The notes beneath the pieces were generated by a model. The model was not told where the DNA came from and did not search any database. It worked only from the letters and a program-made list of their open reading frames with translations. Positions 54,020 through 62,245 of a stretch of DNA of 64,000 nt are shown here, one piece after another (positions within the stretch are counted from its first letter, which is position 1; every line of letters starts with the position of its first letter). The stretch spans positions 1 to 64,000 of the forward strand of contig JBJMIG010000054.1 of NCBI GenBank assembly GCA_045806965.1, in the 5' to 3' direction. A program made the translations under genes and the position numbers. The DNA is from DASYTH01 sp045806965 (GTDB lineage: Bacteria; Actinomycetota; Actinomycetes; Mycobacteriales; Pseudonocardiaceae).

Positions 54020-54203
54020 TGTTCTCCATTTGTCGTGCCTACGGGTTGCGCCAGCCGGCGAGAATGACCTCGCCAATAGGGCGAGCGGTGCTCGATGCCG
54101 CAGCCGGAGTGCCGCGAAGTGTCGGCCGGGCGTTGTGACCGATCGGTTCGTCGAACTGGGGACACGGCGTGCCAAAACGGGGCTTGGTGCTTCCCCGGGA
54201 AAC

Positions 54204-54231
54204 TCTGTACCGCGGTGTCGATGCGGGTCAA
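54204..54231 (-). promoter_or_regulatory. Probable promoter of ino1
   Basis: On the minus strand TTGACC (54231-54226) and TACAGA (54209-54204) are 16 bases apart. The StrR-type palindrome lies about 32 bases upstream of the -35, a reasonable activator position. Confidence 0.5.
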
Positions 54232-54262
54232 GCTCAGCGGCGGCGCTTGGCACGGGTGTGGC

Positions 54263-54291
54263 GTGCAACTGTGCGTGCCCGACAGTTGCAC
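54263..54291. promoter_or_regulatory. StrR-type operator 1
   Basis: GTGCAACTG, 11 bases, then CAGTTGCAC forms a perfect 29-base interrupted palindrome. It matches the StrR consensus (GTTCGActG N11 CagTcGAAC) in length and arm pattern, differing at two positions per arm. It stands in the 439-base spacer between divergent ino1 and the aminotransferase operon, so it could activate both. The rest of this spacer holds no gene I can recognise. Confidence 0.72.
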
Positions 54292-54458
54292 CCACTCGTT
54301 TTTCCGGCATCTTTGATGTCGTGCCGTTCGTCATGGGGTGGTGATTGGTGCTCGCGGTCGTGGATTCGTCAATTCCGGAAAGGCGTGCCGAGGGTGGGCG
54401 CCCGCGCGTCCGGCCGTGCCCGGCCGTGTCCGCTCCACCAGGAAAGGATCAAGAAAGC

Positions 54459-55754
54459 GTGACAACATCCAGGAAACACGTCCGTACCGCTCGACCGTCA
54501 CCGGCCGGCCGGCTCGCGGTGGACGGCGGCATCCCGGTCCGGTCGGCGCACTGCCGTTGGCCGACCTGGCCGGTCCCGCCGGCCGGCGCCGGTCCGCTGC
54601 TGGACCAGGTGCTGCACGGCGGGCGCTGGGCGATCACCAGCCGGGCCGGCGGTGAACTGTTCGAGCGCCGGTTCTCCCGCAGGTTCGCCGAATACGTTGG
54701 TACCCGGCACTGTGTGCCGGTCGACCACGGATCCAGCGCGCTGGTCGTGGCGCTGGAAGCGTTGAGCCTGAATTACGGCGACGTCGTGCTGGTCCCGGCG
54801 CTGACGTGGGTGGCAAGCGCCAGCGCCGTGCTGCGTGCCGGCCTGCTGCCGGTGCTCGTCGACGTCGACCCGGACACCGGCTGCGTCGCCCCGGACACGC
54901 TGGACTTCCAGGTCGAGCCGAGGGCGGTGCTCGCGGTCCACTGGTCGTGCGCGATGGCCGACATTCCCGCGATCCAGCGGGCGGCGCCCGGGGGCGTCAC
55001 GATCGTGGAGGACGCGGCACAGGCACACGGCGCGCAATGGCTCGGCCGGTCGGCGGGCTCGCTGGGCCGCCTCGGCTGCTTCAGCATGCAGCAGTCCAAA
55101 GTGCTCGCCGCCGGCGAGGGCGGCGCCGTTGTGACCGACGACGACGCCCTGGCGTCGGTGGTTCAGGAGCTCCGGGCCGACTCGCGTCGCTACACCACGG
55201 CCGGCAGCGCAGCGCAGGGCCTGGAACTGGAGGAGAGCGCCACCGTGCTGGGCGCGAACTTCTGCCTCGACGAGTTCAGCGCGGCGCTGCTCTGCGCGCA
55301 GCTCAACGATCTTGATGCCCAGCACGAGGTGCGCAATCGCAACTACGCGCTGTTGCGCGCTCGGCTCGAGGACATCCCCGGTGTCCGGTTGCCGCGCCAT
55401 CACCCGGACCAGACCCGGCTGTCGATCTACGAGCTGCCCATCGTGTTCGACCCACTGCCCGACGGGATGACCAACGGCGACGTCGCGGCCGCGTTGAGCG
55501 CCGAGCTGCACACCCTTTTCTATCCGCCCCGCGAGCCGTTGAACCGCAGCAGGCTCCTGCGGCCGTGGACCAAGCCGACCCTGGCGCCGCTGGCCGAGCG
55601 GTTCGTCGCGGAGCACCGCGACCGCGTCTACCCGAATGCGGAGTATCTGGTCGGGCACGCCGTGCTGACGCACCACAGCACACTGCTGGGGTCCGAGCAG
55701 GACGTGGCGGACCTTGCCGAGGCGGTCGCGAAGGTGGTGTTCAGCCGCTCATGA
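54459..55754 (+). CDS. DegT/DnrJ aminotransferase, inosose type
   Basis: This 431-residue PLP aminotransferase of the DegT/DnrJ/EryC1/StrS family has an active-site motif FSMQQSKVLAAGEGGAVV near residue 207, resembling the StsC/BtrS glutamine:scyllo-inosose and deoxy-scyllo-inosose aminotransferases. Substrate-loop LAVDGGIPVR near 20 and EDAAQAHGA (PLP aspartate) fit. The GTG at 54459 gives a sensible N-terminus; farther-upstream starts add low-complexity sequence. Next to ino1, it would aminate an inositol-derived ketone. The ATG of the phosphatase overlaps its stop. Confidence 0.88.
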   Translation: MTTSRKHVRTARPSPAGRLAVDGGIPVRSAHCRWPTWPVPPAGAGPLLDQVLHGGRWAITSRAGGELFERRFSRRFAEYVGTRHCVPVDHGSSALVVALEALSLNYGDVVLVPALTWVASASAVLRAGLLPVLVDVDPDTGCVAPDTLDFQVEPRAVLAVHWSCAMADIPAIQRAAPGGVTIVEDAAQAHGAQWLGRSAGSLGRLGCFSMQQSKVLAAGEGGAVVTDDDALASVVQELRADSRRYTTAGSAAQGLELEESATVLGANFCLDEFSAALLCAQLNDLDAQHEVRNRNYALLRARLEDIPGVRLPRHHPDQTRLSIYELPIVFDPLPDGMTNGDVAAALSAELHTLFYPPREPLNRSRLLRPWTKPTLAPLAERFVAEHRDRVYPNAEYLVGHAVLTHHSTLLGSEQDVADLAEAVAKVVFSRS

Positions 55755-56575
55755 CGGTCCCTGCCAAGGACGGGCGGCCGGAGCGGCACCAGGACGGCGG
55801 CCGGGCCTGGTCCGTCGTGTTCGACCTCGACGGCACGGTGCTGCGGCCGGGATGCGCCCTCCAACGCGCCCACATGCGCACGATGGCCGAGGCGGTCGAG
55901 GCGGAGACCGGCATCCGGGCCGAGTTCCGGCACCAGGGTGGCGACCTGTTCGTCTTCGATCACAGCCTGTCCGGCTACACCGACGCGGGCACCGTCGCGC
56001 TGCTGCTCGAACTCGGCGGGACGCCAGGGGACCGGGTCGCGGGCCTGGTGGATCGGGTCGTCGCCGCGATGTGCCGCCGGCTGACGGACGAGATGGCCGG
56101 TCTCGACGCACGGGACGACCTGCTGCCGGGGGTGGCGGAGCTGGTCGCGGAGCTGTGCTCGGCCGGGGCCGTCATCGGCTTGTCGACCGGCAATGCCCGC
56201 CGCGTGGCGGCCTGCAAGGTGCGGGCGGTTGGTCTGGACTGCCTCGCCGCACACGGCGCGTTCGGCGACCGGCACCGCGACCGCGTGGACATCGTGCGCG
56301 ACGCGGTGGCGAGCGTTCAAGCCGCGGCCGAGGCGTTGTCGCGCACGCTGCACCTGCGGGACATCACCTTGGTCGGTGACACCCCGAGCGACGTGCTCGC
56401 GGCCCGTGCCGCGGGGGTGCGGTCGCTGGCGGTGAGCACCGGTGCCGCCGCACCCGAGCGGCTCCGCGGCGTCCGCCCCGACCTGCTGTTCCGGTCGCTG
56501 GCGGGGATGGGGGTCGCGGACCTCGTCGCGGCGCCGGTGGGATCGGGAGCCCTGGATCCGCACCAGACCGGGTGA
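55751..56575 (+). CDS. HAD-family phosphatase
   Basis: This 274-residue HAD phosphatase has motif I FDLDGTVL near residue 24, motif II LSTGNARR near 140 and motif IV VGDTPSDVLA near 202. The cap region is helical, as in phosphoglycolate-phosphatase-type enzymes. ATG overlaps the aminotransferase stop (ATGA), so the two are coupled. In this context it may dephosphorylate an inositol- or inosamine-phosphate; StrO-type phosphatases do this in streptomycin synthesis but belong to another family. Exact substrate unknown. Confidence 0.85.
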   Translation: MTVPAKDGRPERHQDGGRAWSVVFDLDGTVLRPGCALQRAHMRTMAEAVEAETGIRAEFRHQGGDLFVFDHSLSGYTDAGTVALLLELGGTPGDRVAGLVDRVVAAMCRRLTDEMAGLDARDDLLPGVAELVAELCSAGAVIGLSTGNARRVAACKVRAVGLDCLAAHGAFGDRHRDRVDIVRDAVASVQAAAEALSRTLHLRDITLVGDTPSDVLAARAAGVRSLAVSTGAAAPERLRGVRPDLLFRSLAGMGVADLVAAPVGSGALDPHQTG

Positions 56576-56622
56576 CACCGCGATGAGGGGGACTCGATGT
56601 ACTACCGGAGCCGGTCGGAAAC

Positions 56623-57906
56623 GTGGACGTGGTGAGCGAAGCGGTTGAGCGCGACCGAAGATCCGATGCGCTCTGGCGCGACCGGGACTTCCGCCGGCTG
56701 TGGATCGGCTACACGGCCTCCCAACTGGGCACCCAGAGCAGCCAGCTCACACTGCCGCTCGTCGCCGTCGTGGCGCTCGGCGTCGAGGCGGACCAGGTGG
56801 GCCTGCTGCGCGCCGTGCAGCAGGTGCCGATCCTGCTGTTCTCCCTGTTCGTGGGGGCCTGGGTGGACCGCTGGCGACGCCGCAATGTCCTGGTCGCCGC
56901 CGATTTGGCTCGCGCGATCACCCTGGCGGCGGTCCCCGCGGCCTACCTGCTCGGGGTGCTCGGGGTGGCGCCGCTCTACGTCGTCGGATTCCTCGTCGGC
57001 GTGTTCTCGGTGTTCTTCGACGTGGCGTATCAGGCCTACCTGCTCCGGCTGGTCGATAGAGACCGCCTGATGCGGGCCAACAGTGTCCTGGAGGGCAGCA
57101 GGTCGGCGGCGCAGATGGGCGGCCCGGCGCTCGGCGGCGGGTTGGTCTCGCTGCTCACCGCGCCGGTCGCGGTGCTGGCGAGCGCGCTGTTCTACCTGGT
57201 GTCGATCCTGTCGATCATGCGCATCCGCCGACCTGAGCCGGAGCCCGAGCCGGTGGATCGGGGCGTGGGCCTGCTCGGGCAGGTGCGTGCCGGACTTGGC
57301 GTCGTGGCGCGCGACCCGTCGTTGCGGGCGATCGCGGTCGTCTCGGGCAGCTACAACGTCGGGTTCGCCGCGTTCATCACGGTGTACCTGCTCTATCTGC
57401 CCCGGGAGCTGAACCTGTCCGGGGCGGCGGTTGGCCTGTGCATGGCGGCGCTCGGCCCCGGCGCGCTCGTGGGTTCGCTGCTCGCCGTGCGGCTGCCGGC
57501 GCGGTGGGGATACGGGGTGGTGGTGGTGGCCGCCGCGGTGATCGGCGACGGCGTGCTGCTCACCGTCGGCGCGCTGCGCGGTTCCGGTCCCGGCACGGTG
57601 GCGCAGCTGGTCGCGGTCAACCTCGTGTTCGGTGCGTTCACCCAGACGGTCAACGTCGTGGTGAACACCATCCGCCAGGCCGTCACCCCGGACGACTTCC
57701 AGGGGCGGGTGGCCGCCACGATCCGGTTCGGCGGGCTGGGTTTGACCCCGCTGGGCTCCCTGCTCGGTGGCTACCTGGGGCAGCACCTCGACCTGCGGCC
57801 GAGCGTCCTGCTCACGGCGGCGGCGCTGTGCCTCGGCCCGGTCCTCATGGTGCGGTCGCCGCTGGCCCGGATCGGACGGGATCTTCCGGCGCCGATCCGC
57901 CGCTGA
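56623..57906 (+). CDS. MFS exporter (EntS-like, MFS_3)
   Basis: This 427-residue protein with 12 predicted membrane helices belongs to the major facilitator superfamily. The TASQLGTQSSQLTLPLVAV start, WVDRWRRRNVLVAADLARAI (motif A-like) and AYQAYLLRLVDRDRLMRANS place it in the MFS_3/EntS group of exporters. GTG start; 47 bases after the phosphatase. It likely exports the cluster product or gives self-resistance. Confidence 0.9.
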   Translation: MDVVSEAVERDRRSDALWRDRDFRRLWIGYTASQLGTQSSQLTLPLVAVVALGVEADQVGLLRAVQQVPILLFSLFVGAWVDRWRRRNVLVAADLARAITLAAVPAAYLLGVLGVAPLYVVGFLVGVFSVFFDVAYQAYLLRLVDRDRLMRANSVLEGSRSAAQMGGPALGGGLVSLLTAPVAVLASALFYLVSILSIMRIRRPEPEPEPVDRGVGLLGQVRAGLGVVARDPSLRAIAVVSGSYNVGFAAFITVYLLYLPRELNLSGAAVGLCMAALGPGALVGSLLAVRLPARWGYGVVVVAAAVIGDGVLLTVGALRGSGPGTVAQLVAVNLVFGAFTQTVNVVVNTIRQAVTPDDFQGRVAATIRFGGLGLTPLGSLLGGYLGQHLDLRPSVLLTAAALCLGPVLMVRSPLARIGRDLPAPIRR

Positions 57907-57981
57907 ACCCGCGCCGGTCGCGGGGCGGGAGCCCGATCGCTGGTGTCGCCCCTTCGGTGTACGAGGTGGAAAGGACGAACG

Positions 57982-59808
57982 ATGTGCGGAATCGCGGGAT
58001 GGATTGATTGGGAACGCGGCCTGGCGGGGCAGGAGCGGGTCATTTCGGCCATGACGGCCTCGCTGGCGCCGCGTGGTCCCGACGCACTGGAGGTGTGGCT
58101 GTCCGAGCGCGTCCTGCTGGGGCACAGCAGGCTGGCCGTGGTCGACATCGAAGGCGGCCGCCAGCCGATGCTGCGGACCGGGAGGGCCGGCCAGCCCGCG
58201 GTGGTCACGTTCAGCGGCGAGATCTACAACTTCCAGGAGTTGCGCGCGGAGCTGCGGGCGCACGGGTGGGCGTTCACGACGCGCTCGGACACCGAGGTGC
58301 TGTTGACCGCCTACCTCCAGTGGGGGCGTGAGTTCACCACGCGACTCAACGGCATGTACGCCTTCGCGATCTGGGATGCCGCGCGGCGGGAGCTGCTGCT
58401 GGTGCGAGACCGGCTCGGCATCAAGCCGCTGTTCTACGCCCAGGTGGGCCGCGGGCTCGTGTTCGGATCCGAGCCCAAGGCGCTGCTCGCGCACCCCGAC
58501 GTGCACGCCGAGCTGGACCGGATCGGCATCGCCGAGCTGACCGTGCTGCCGCGGGCCAGGACGCCGGGCACCAGCGTGTACCGCGGCATCCACGAAGTAC
58601 GGCCAGGGTGCACGGTCGTCGTCGACGAGCTCGGCGTCCGCGAGCACCGGTACTGGGAGCTGGAGGCCCGGCCACACACCGACGGGTTCGCGCTCACGGT
58701 CGACCGGGTGCGTGCTCTGCTGCGCGACATCGTGGCCAGGCAGGTCGTGGCGGACGTACCCGTCGGCACGCTGCTGTCCGGCGGCATCGACTCCAGCGTC
58801 ATCACGGCCATGGCCGCTGGGGAGCTCGACGGACGGCTGACCAGCTTCTCGGTCAGCGTGCCGACAGCCGCTCCTGGCGCGGACTCGTGGCGGCCGAGCC
58901 AGGACGACCCGTTCGCGAAGCTGGTCGCCGAGAAGCTGGGCATCGAGCACGTCGTGACCACGATCGGCGTAGCCGATCTCATCGGCGGCATCGACCGTGG
59001 TCTCCTGGCCCGCGACGCACCTGGCTGGGGTGACCTCGACACGTCGATGTACCTGCTGTTCAGCGCGGTGCGCGAGCGATGCACCGTCGCACTGTCCGGG
59101 GAGAGCGCCGACGAGGTGTTCGGCGGCTACACCTGGCAACTCGATGACGACTACATCGCACATCCGTCCTTTCCCTGGATGCACGGCAGACGCCAGCCCG
59201 AGTTCCTGTTGCGCGACGACGTGCGCCGGGAGGTCGAGCCGGATCGATACGAGGCCGACCGCTACCACGAAGCCCTTGGCGAGGTGCCGAGGTTGCCGGG
59301 GGAGGAGCCGGCGCGTCGCCGGCAGCGCGAGGTCTTTCACCTGGGTCTGACCCGGTGGCTGGGCGCGTTGCTCGATCGGAAGGACCGGATGAGCATGGCC
59401 GTCGGCCTTGAGGTGCGCGTCCCGTTCGCGGACCATCGACTGGCCGAGTATCTGTTCAACGTCCCGGCGGAGCTGAAGACCTCGGGCGGAGTGTCCAAGG
59501 CGCTGCTGCGTAGGGCGAGTGCGGACCTGTTGCCGAGTGAGGTGGTGAACCGTCCCAAGAGTGCGTACCCGGCCAGCCGGGACGCCGAGTACCTGCGCCG
59601 CGTCCGGGACCAGGTGCTCGATCTCCTCGCCGAGCCGAACGCCCCCGTGTTCGACCTGCTTGACCGGGCGAGGGTCCGGGCGGTGGTGGCGGGCGACCTC
59701 GGTGACCTGCCGGGCCCGATCACCGCGGCGACGCCCGCGATCGGGCTGACCTATCTGCTGGAAATGGACCGGTGGCTGCGGCTGTACCGGGTGCGGATCG
59801 TGTCGTGA
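57982..59808 (+). CDS. Asparagine-synthetase-like glutamine-dependent amidotransferase
   Basis: This 608-residue AsnB-type protein has an N-terminal class II glutaminase with the nucleophile Cys2 in MCGIAGWIDW. The synthetase domain has an intact PP-loop SGGIDSSVI near residue 268, and later VALSGESADEVFGGY. In clusters such enzymes make an amide or adenylate a carboxylate (also beta-lactam and lasso-cyclase relatives). ATG at 57982 is required by Cys2 and has AAGGA upstream. It is last in the plus-strand operon. No lasso-peptide precursor or protease is adjacent. Confidence 0.92.
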   Translation: MCGIAGWIDWERGLAGQERVISAMTASLAPRGPDALEVWLSERVLLGHSRLAVVDIEGGRQPMLRTGRAGQPAVVTFSGEIYNFQELRAELRAHGWAFTTRSDTEVLLTAYLQWGREFTTRLNGMYAFAIWDAARRELLLVRDRLGIKPLFYAQVGRGLVFGSEPKALLAHPDVHAELDRIGIAELTVLPRARTPGTSVYRGIHEVRPGCTVVVDELGVREHRYWELEARPHTDGFALTVDRVRALLRDIVARQVVADVPVGTLLSGGIDSSVITAMAAGELDGRLTSFSVSVPTAAPGADSWRPSQDDPFAKLVAEKLGIEHVVTTIGVADLIGGIDRGLLARDAPGWGDLDTSMYLLFSAVRERCTVALSGESADEVFGGYTWQLDDDYIAHPSFPWMHGRRQPEFLLRDDVRREVEPDRYEADRYHEALGEVPRLPGEEPARRRQREVFHLGLTRWLGALLDRKDRMSMAVGLEVRVPFADHRLAEYLFNVPAELKTSGGVSKALLRRASADLLPSEVVNRPKSAYPASRDAEYLRRVRDQVLDLLAEPNAPVFDLLDRARVRAVVAGDLGDLPGPITAATPAIGLTYLLEMDRWLRLYRVRIVS

Positions 59809-59815
59809 CGGCCCT

Positions 59816-59841
59816 GGCGCGGCGCCCGCGGTCGCCGCGCC
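59816..59841. terminator. Bidirectional terminator
   Basis: Nine-base perfect arms GGCGCGGCG and CGCCGCGCC with an eight-base loop lie between the convergent amidotransferase and esterase genes. Confidence 0.65.
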
Positions 59842-59850
59842 ACCCGCTCG

Positions 59851-60648
59851 TCAACCGGAAAGGTTGTCGTGGACGAAGCCGAGTAGGTCGGCGATCCCGG
59901 CGTCGACGAACGCCCAGTCGTGCCCGCCGCGCCGTTCCCGGTACTCGAACGGAAGGCCGTGGGCCGACAGGGCGTCCCGCATGTTCCGGTTCATCGAGAT
60001 CACCCGAGGATAGTCGGCAAGGCCCACGTCGAAGTGGAGTGCGAGGGACGCCGCGTCGGGCTCCCGCTCCCGCAACAGGCGGTAGGGGTCGTACCTGCGC
60101 CGCACGGCGCTGCCGACCGGTCCCCAGACCCGCTCGTGGTCAGCCGTGGTGGGCATCATCAGCCGCCGGTCGCCCCGATGCCGTTCGTACGGGTCACCGT
60201 GGCGAAGCGGCGCTTCGAAGGCGCCGCTGTTGCTGGCGGCCGCCGAGAACAGGTCGCTGTGCCTCAGCGCGTGGAAGAAGGCACCCGCCCCGCCCATCGA
60301 GAACCCCGCGATCGCTCGTCCGGCCCGGTCGGCCGAGGTGTTGAAATGGCGGTCGACATGGGGCACCACCTCGGCCACGAGATAGTCCTCGTATCGGCGG
60401 CCCCTGGCGTCGTTGACCAGCCACGAACGCCCGGACTCGGGCAGCACCAGCACCAGTTCCAGGTCAGCGGCGCGGGCGGCCAGGCTCGGACACCGCAGCC
60501 AGCTCATCCGGTTGCCGGCATAGCTGTGCAGCAGATACAGGACCCGGAAGGGCTTCCCGGTGGACGAGTACGTCGGCGGCAGCGCGACCGTGATGGATTT
60601 GGGGCGCCCGATCGACTCGCTGCGCCAGGTTTCGGTGAGGATCTTCAT
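59851..60648 (-). CDS. Alpha/beta esterase, esterase D family
   Basis: This 265-residue enzyme of the esterase D/PHB-depolymerase-like alpha/beta fold has RVLYLLHSYAGNRMSW, nucleophile elbow GFSMGGAGAFF near residue 117, and a catalytic His in RGGHDWAFVDAG near residue 245. There is no signal peptide, so it is cytoplasmic. Related genes occur in natural-product clusters as thioesterase-like, acyl-transfer or deacylating enzymes. It follows the adenylation gene by 22 bases and is the last gene of the minus-strand operon. Confidence 0.83.
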   Translation of the reverse strand: MKILTETWRSESIGRPKSITVALPPTYSSTGKPFRVLYLLHSYAGNRMSWLRCPSLAARAADLELVLVLPESGRSWLVNDARGRRYEDYLVAEVVPHVDRHFNTSADRAGRAIAGFSMGGAGAFFHALRHSDLFSAAASNSGAFEAPLRHGDPYERHRGDRRLMMPTTADHERVWGPVGSAVRRRYDPYRLLREREPDAASLALHFDVGLADYPRVISMNRNMRDALSAHGLPFEYRERRGGHDWAFVDAGIADLLGFVHDNLSG

Positions 60649-60670
60649 GACCGTGGATCCCCTTTCGTCC

Positions 60671-62233
60671 TCACCGGGCGATCAGTGCCCGCCGGTCGAT
60701 CTTGCCGGTCGGGGTGCGGGGTAGTTCGGCGACGACATGGAAGCGCTCCGGCACCATGTAGCGGGGTAGGCCCTCGACACAGTGCCGGCGCAGCTCGGCC
60801 ACCTCGCACGGCTGGGTGCACGGCACCACGTAGGCCTCGATGTGCTTCTCGTCGTCCCCGACCGCGACGGCCGCGACCTCGCGCGCGTTGTCCGCTGTGG
60901 AGAGCACCGCCTCGACCTCGCCGAGCTCCACCCGGTGGCCGCGCACCTTGACCATGTCGTCCGCGCGGCCGAGGAACACGAGGTTCAGGTCGTCGTCGAG
61001 GCGCACCAGATCGCCGGTCCGGTGCGCCATCAGCGAACCACCGCCGTGCTGCGCGACGGACACCGTCTTGGCCGCGGTCAGCGTGCGGTCGTCCCAGTAG
61101 CCGCGCATCCGGGAGGCGCCGGCGACGCACAGTTCGCCGGTGGCGCCCGGCGCGAGCTCGACCGGGGCGCCGTCGCGGTCGATGACGACGGCGGTGGCGT
61201 ACGGGCACGGGCGGCCGATCGGCAGTGGCGCGGTGCGCCCTGGCGCCACGTCGGTGTCCCGCACTCGATGGTAGGTACACACGTTGGTCTCGGTCGGGCC
61301 GTAGAGGTTGTACAGGTCGGCGGCCGGGACCAGCGCACGCAGCGACCGCACTCGTGGGATGGGAAAGGTCTCGCCCGCGAACAGCACCACCCGCAGTGGC
61401 GAGCGGGTCAGCAGCGCGCTGTTCCTCGCGGTCACCATCCGGCCCAGCGCGTTGGGGACCGAGTACCAGACGGTGATGCGCCGGTCGACGACGAACCGGT
61501 TGAGCACGCTGCCCATGCCGACCTGGCTCTCCGGCACCAGCACGAGGCAGGCCCCCGCCCGCCCGGTGGCGAAGACGTCCAGGGTGGACAGGTCGAAGTG
61601 CAGCGGTGCGTGGCCCGCGACCCGGTCCGCCGGGCGCAGACCGAACTCCCGCACCGACCAGTCCGCGAACGCCAGGCCGTTGGCGTGGGTCAGTGCCACG
61701 CCCTTCGGTATGCCCTGGGAGCCGGAGGTGTAGAGGACATACGCGAGTGCGTCCGGGTCGCGCGGTGCGTCCTCGTGCGGCAGCGGCCGGCCGCCGAGTG
61801 CGTCATCCCAGCGCACGACCCCTTGGCGTGCCGGGAGGTCGGCGCCGACGGACACCACCGGGAACCGGCGCCCCGCCGGTTGCGGGTCGGCCAGCAGGTA
61901 GTCCACCTGGTCGTGGTGCGTGATCAGGCCGGACACCGCGCAATTGGAGAGAATCGTGCGGGCGCGCCCGCTCGGCGTGCTCGGGTCGACCGGGACATAG
62001 ACCGCACCCGCTTTCAGCACGCCGTACAACGCCACGATGGACTCGATCGACTTCCGCAGCCAGATCGCCACCCGGTCGCCCCGGGCCACGCCCAGCTCCG
62101 CCAACGCGCCGGCGAGCACCGAGCTCTGCCGGTGCAGTTCGCCGTAGGTGATGGACTCGTCGAGGAACTCGACCGCCGGCGCCGTCGGCAGCCGCGCGGC
62201 CCAGACGCCCAGGTGGTCGGCCAGAGTGTGCAT
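60671..62233 (-). CDS. AMP-dependent ligase, probable L-prolyl-carrier-protein synthetase
   Basis: This 520-residue stand-alone adenylation domain has core motifs A3 YTSGSQGIPKG, A4 HFDLSTLDVF, A5 NLYGPTETN, A7 HRTGD, A8 GRADDMVKVRGHRVELGEVE and A10 PRTPTGKIDRRAL. No carrier domain is attached. Paired with a PltE-like dehydrogenase it resembles the PltF/RedM/CloN4 group that activates L-proline. The proline preference is from pairing; specificity residues were not aligned. Sits between dehydrogenase and esterase on the minus strand. ATG start. Confidence 0.86.
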   Translation of the reverse strand: MHTLADHLGVWAARLPTAPAVEFLDESITYGELHRQSSVLAGALAELGVARGDRVAIWLRKSIESIVALYGVLKAGAVYVPVDPSTPSGRARTILSNCAVSGLITHHDQVDYLLADPQPAGRRFPVVSVGADLPARQGVVRWDDALGGRPLPHEDAPRDPDALAYVLYTSGSQGIPKGVALTHANGLAFADWSVREFGLRPADRVAGHAPLHFDLSTLDVFATGRAGACLVLVPESQVGMGSVLNRFVVDRRITVWYSVPNALGRMVTARNSALLTRSPLRVVLFAGETFPIPRVRSLRALVPAADLYNLYGPTETNVCTYHRVRDTDVAPGRTAPLPIGRPCPYATAVVIDRDGAPVELAPGATGELCVAGASRMRGYWDDRTLTAAKTVSVAQHGGGSLMAHRTGDLVRLDDDLNLVFLGRADDMVKVRGHRVELGEVEAVLSTADNAREVAAVAVGDDEKHIEAYVVPCTQPCEVAELRRHCVEGLPRYMVPERFHVVAELPRTPTGKIDRRALIAR

Positions 62234-62245
62234 CGTTCGCTCCCA

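Noticed and set aside
54020..54334. N-terminal extension of Ino1
   Set aside because: The upstream in-frame codons are non-homologous and run through operator 1. The ATG at 54019 has a ribosome site and the family N-terminus.
56602..59436. 944-codon open frame on the minus strand
   Set aside because: It lies wholly antisense to the MFS exporter and AsnB-like gene. It reads as low-complexity Arg/Gln/His-rich sequence without domains, typical of GC-rich shadows.
57982..59808. Lasso-peptide cyclase reading of the AsnB-like protein
   Set aside because: No B-type protease, RRE protein or precursor lies nearby, and the neighbours are aminocyclitol-type genes.
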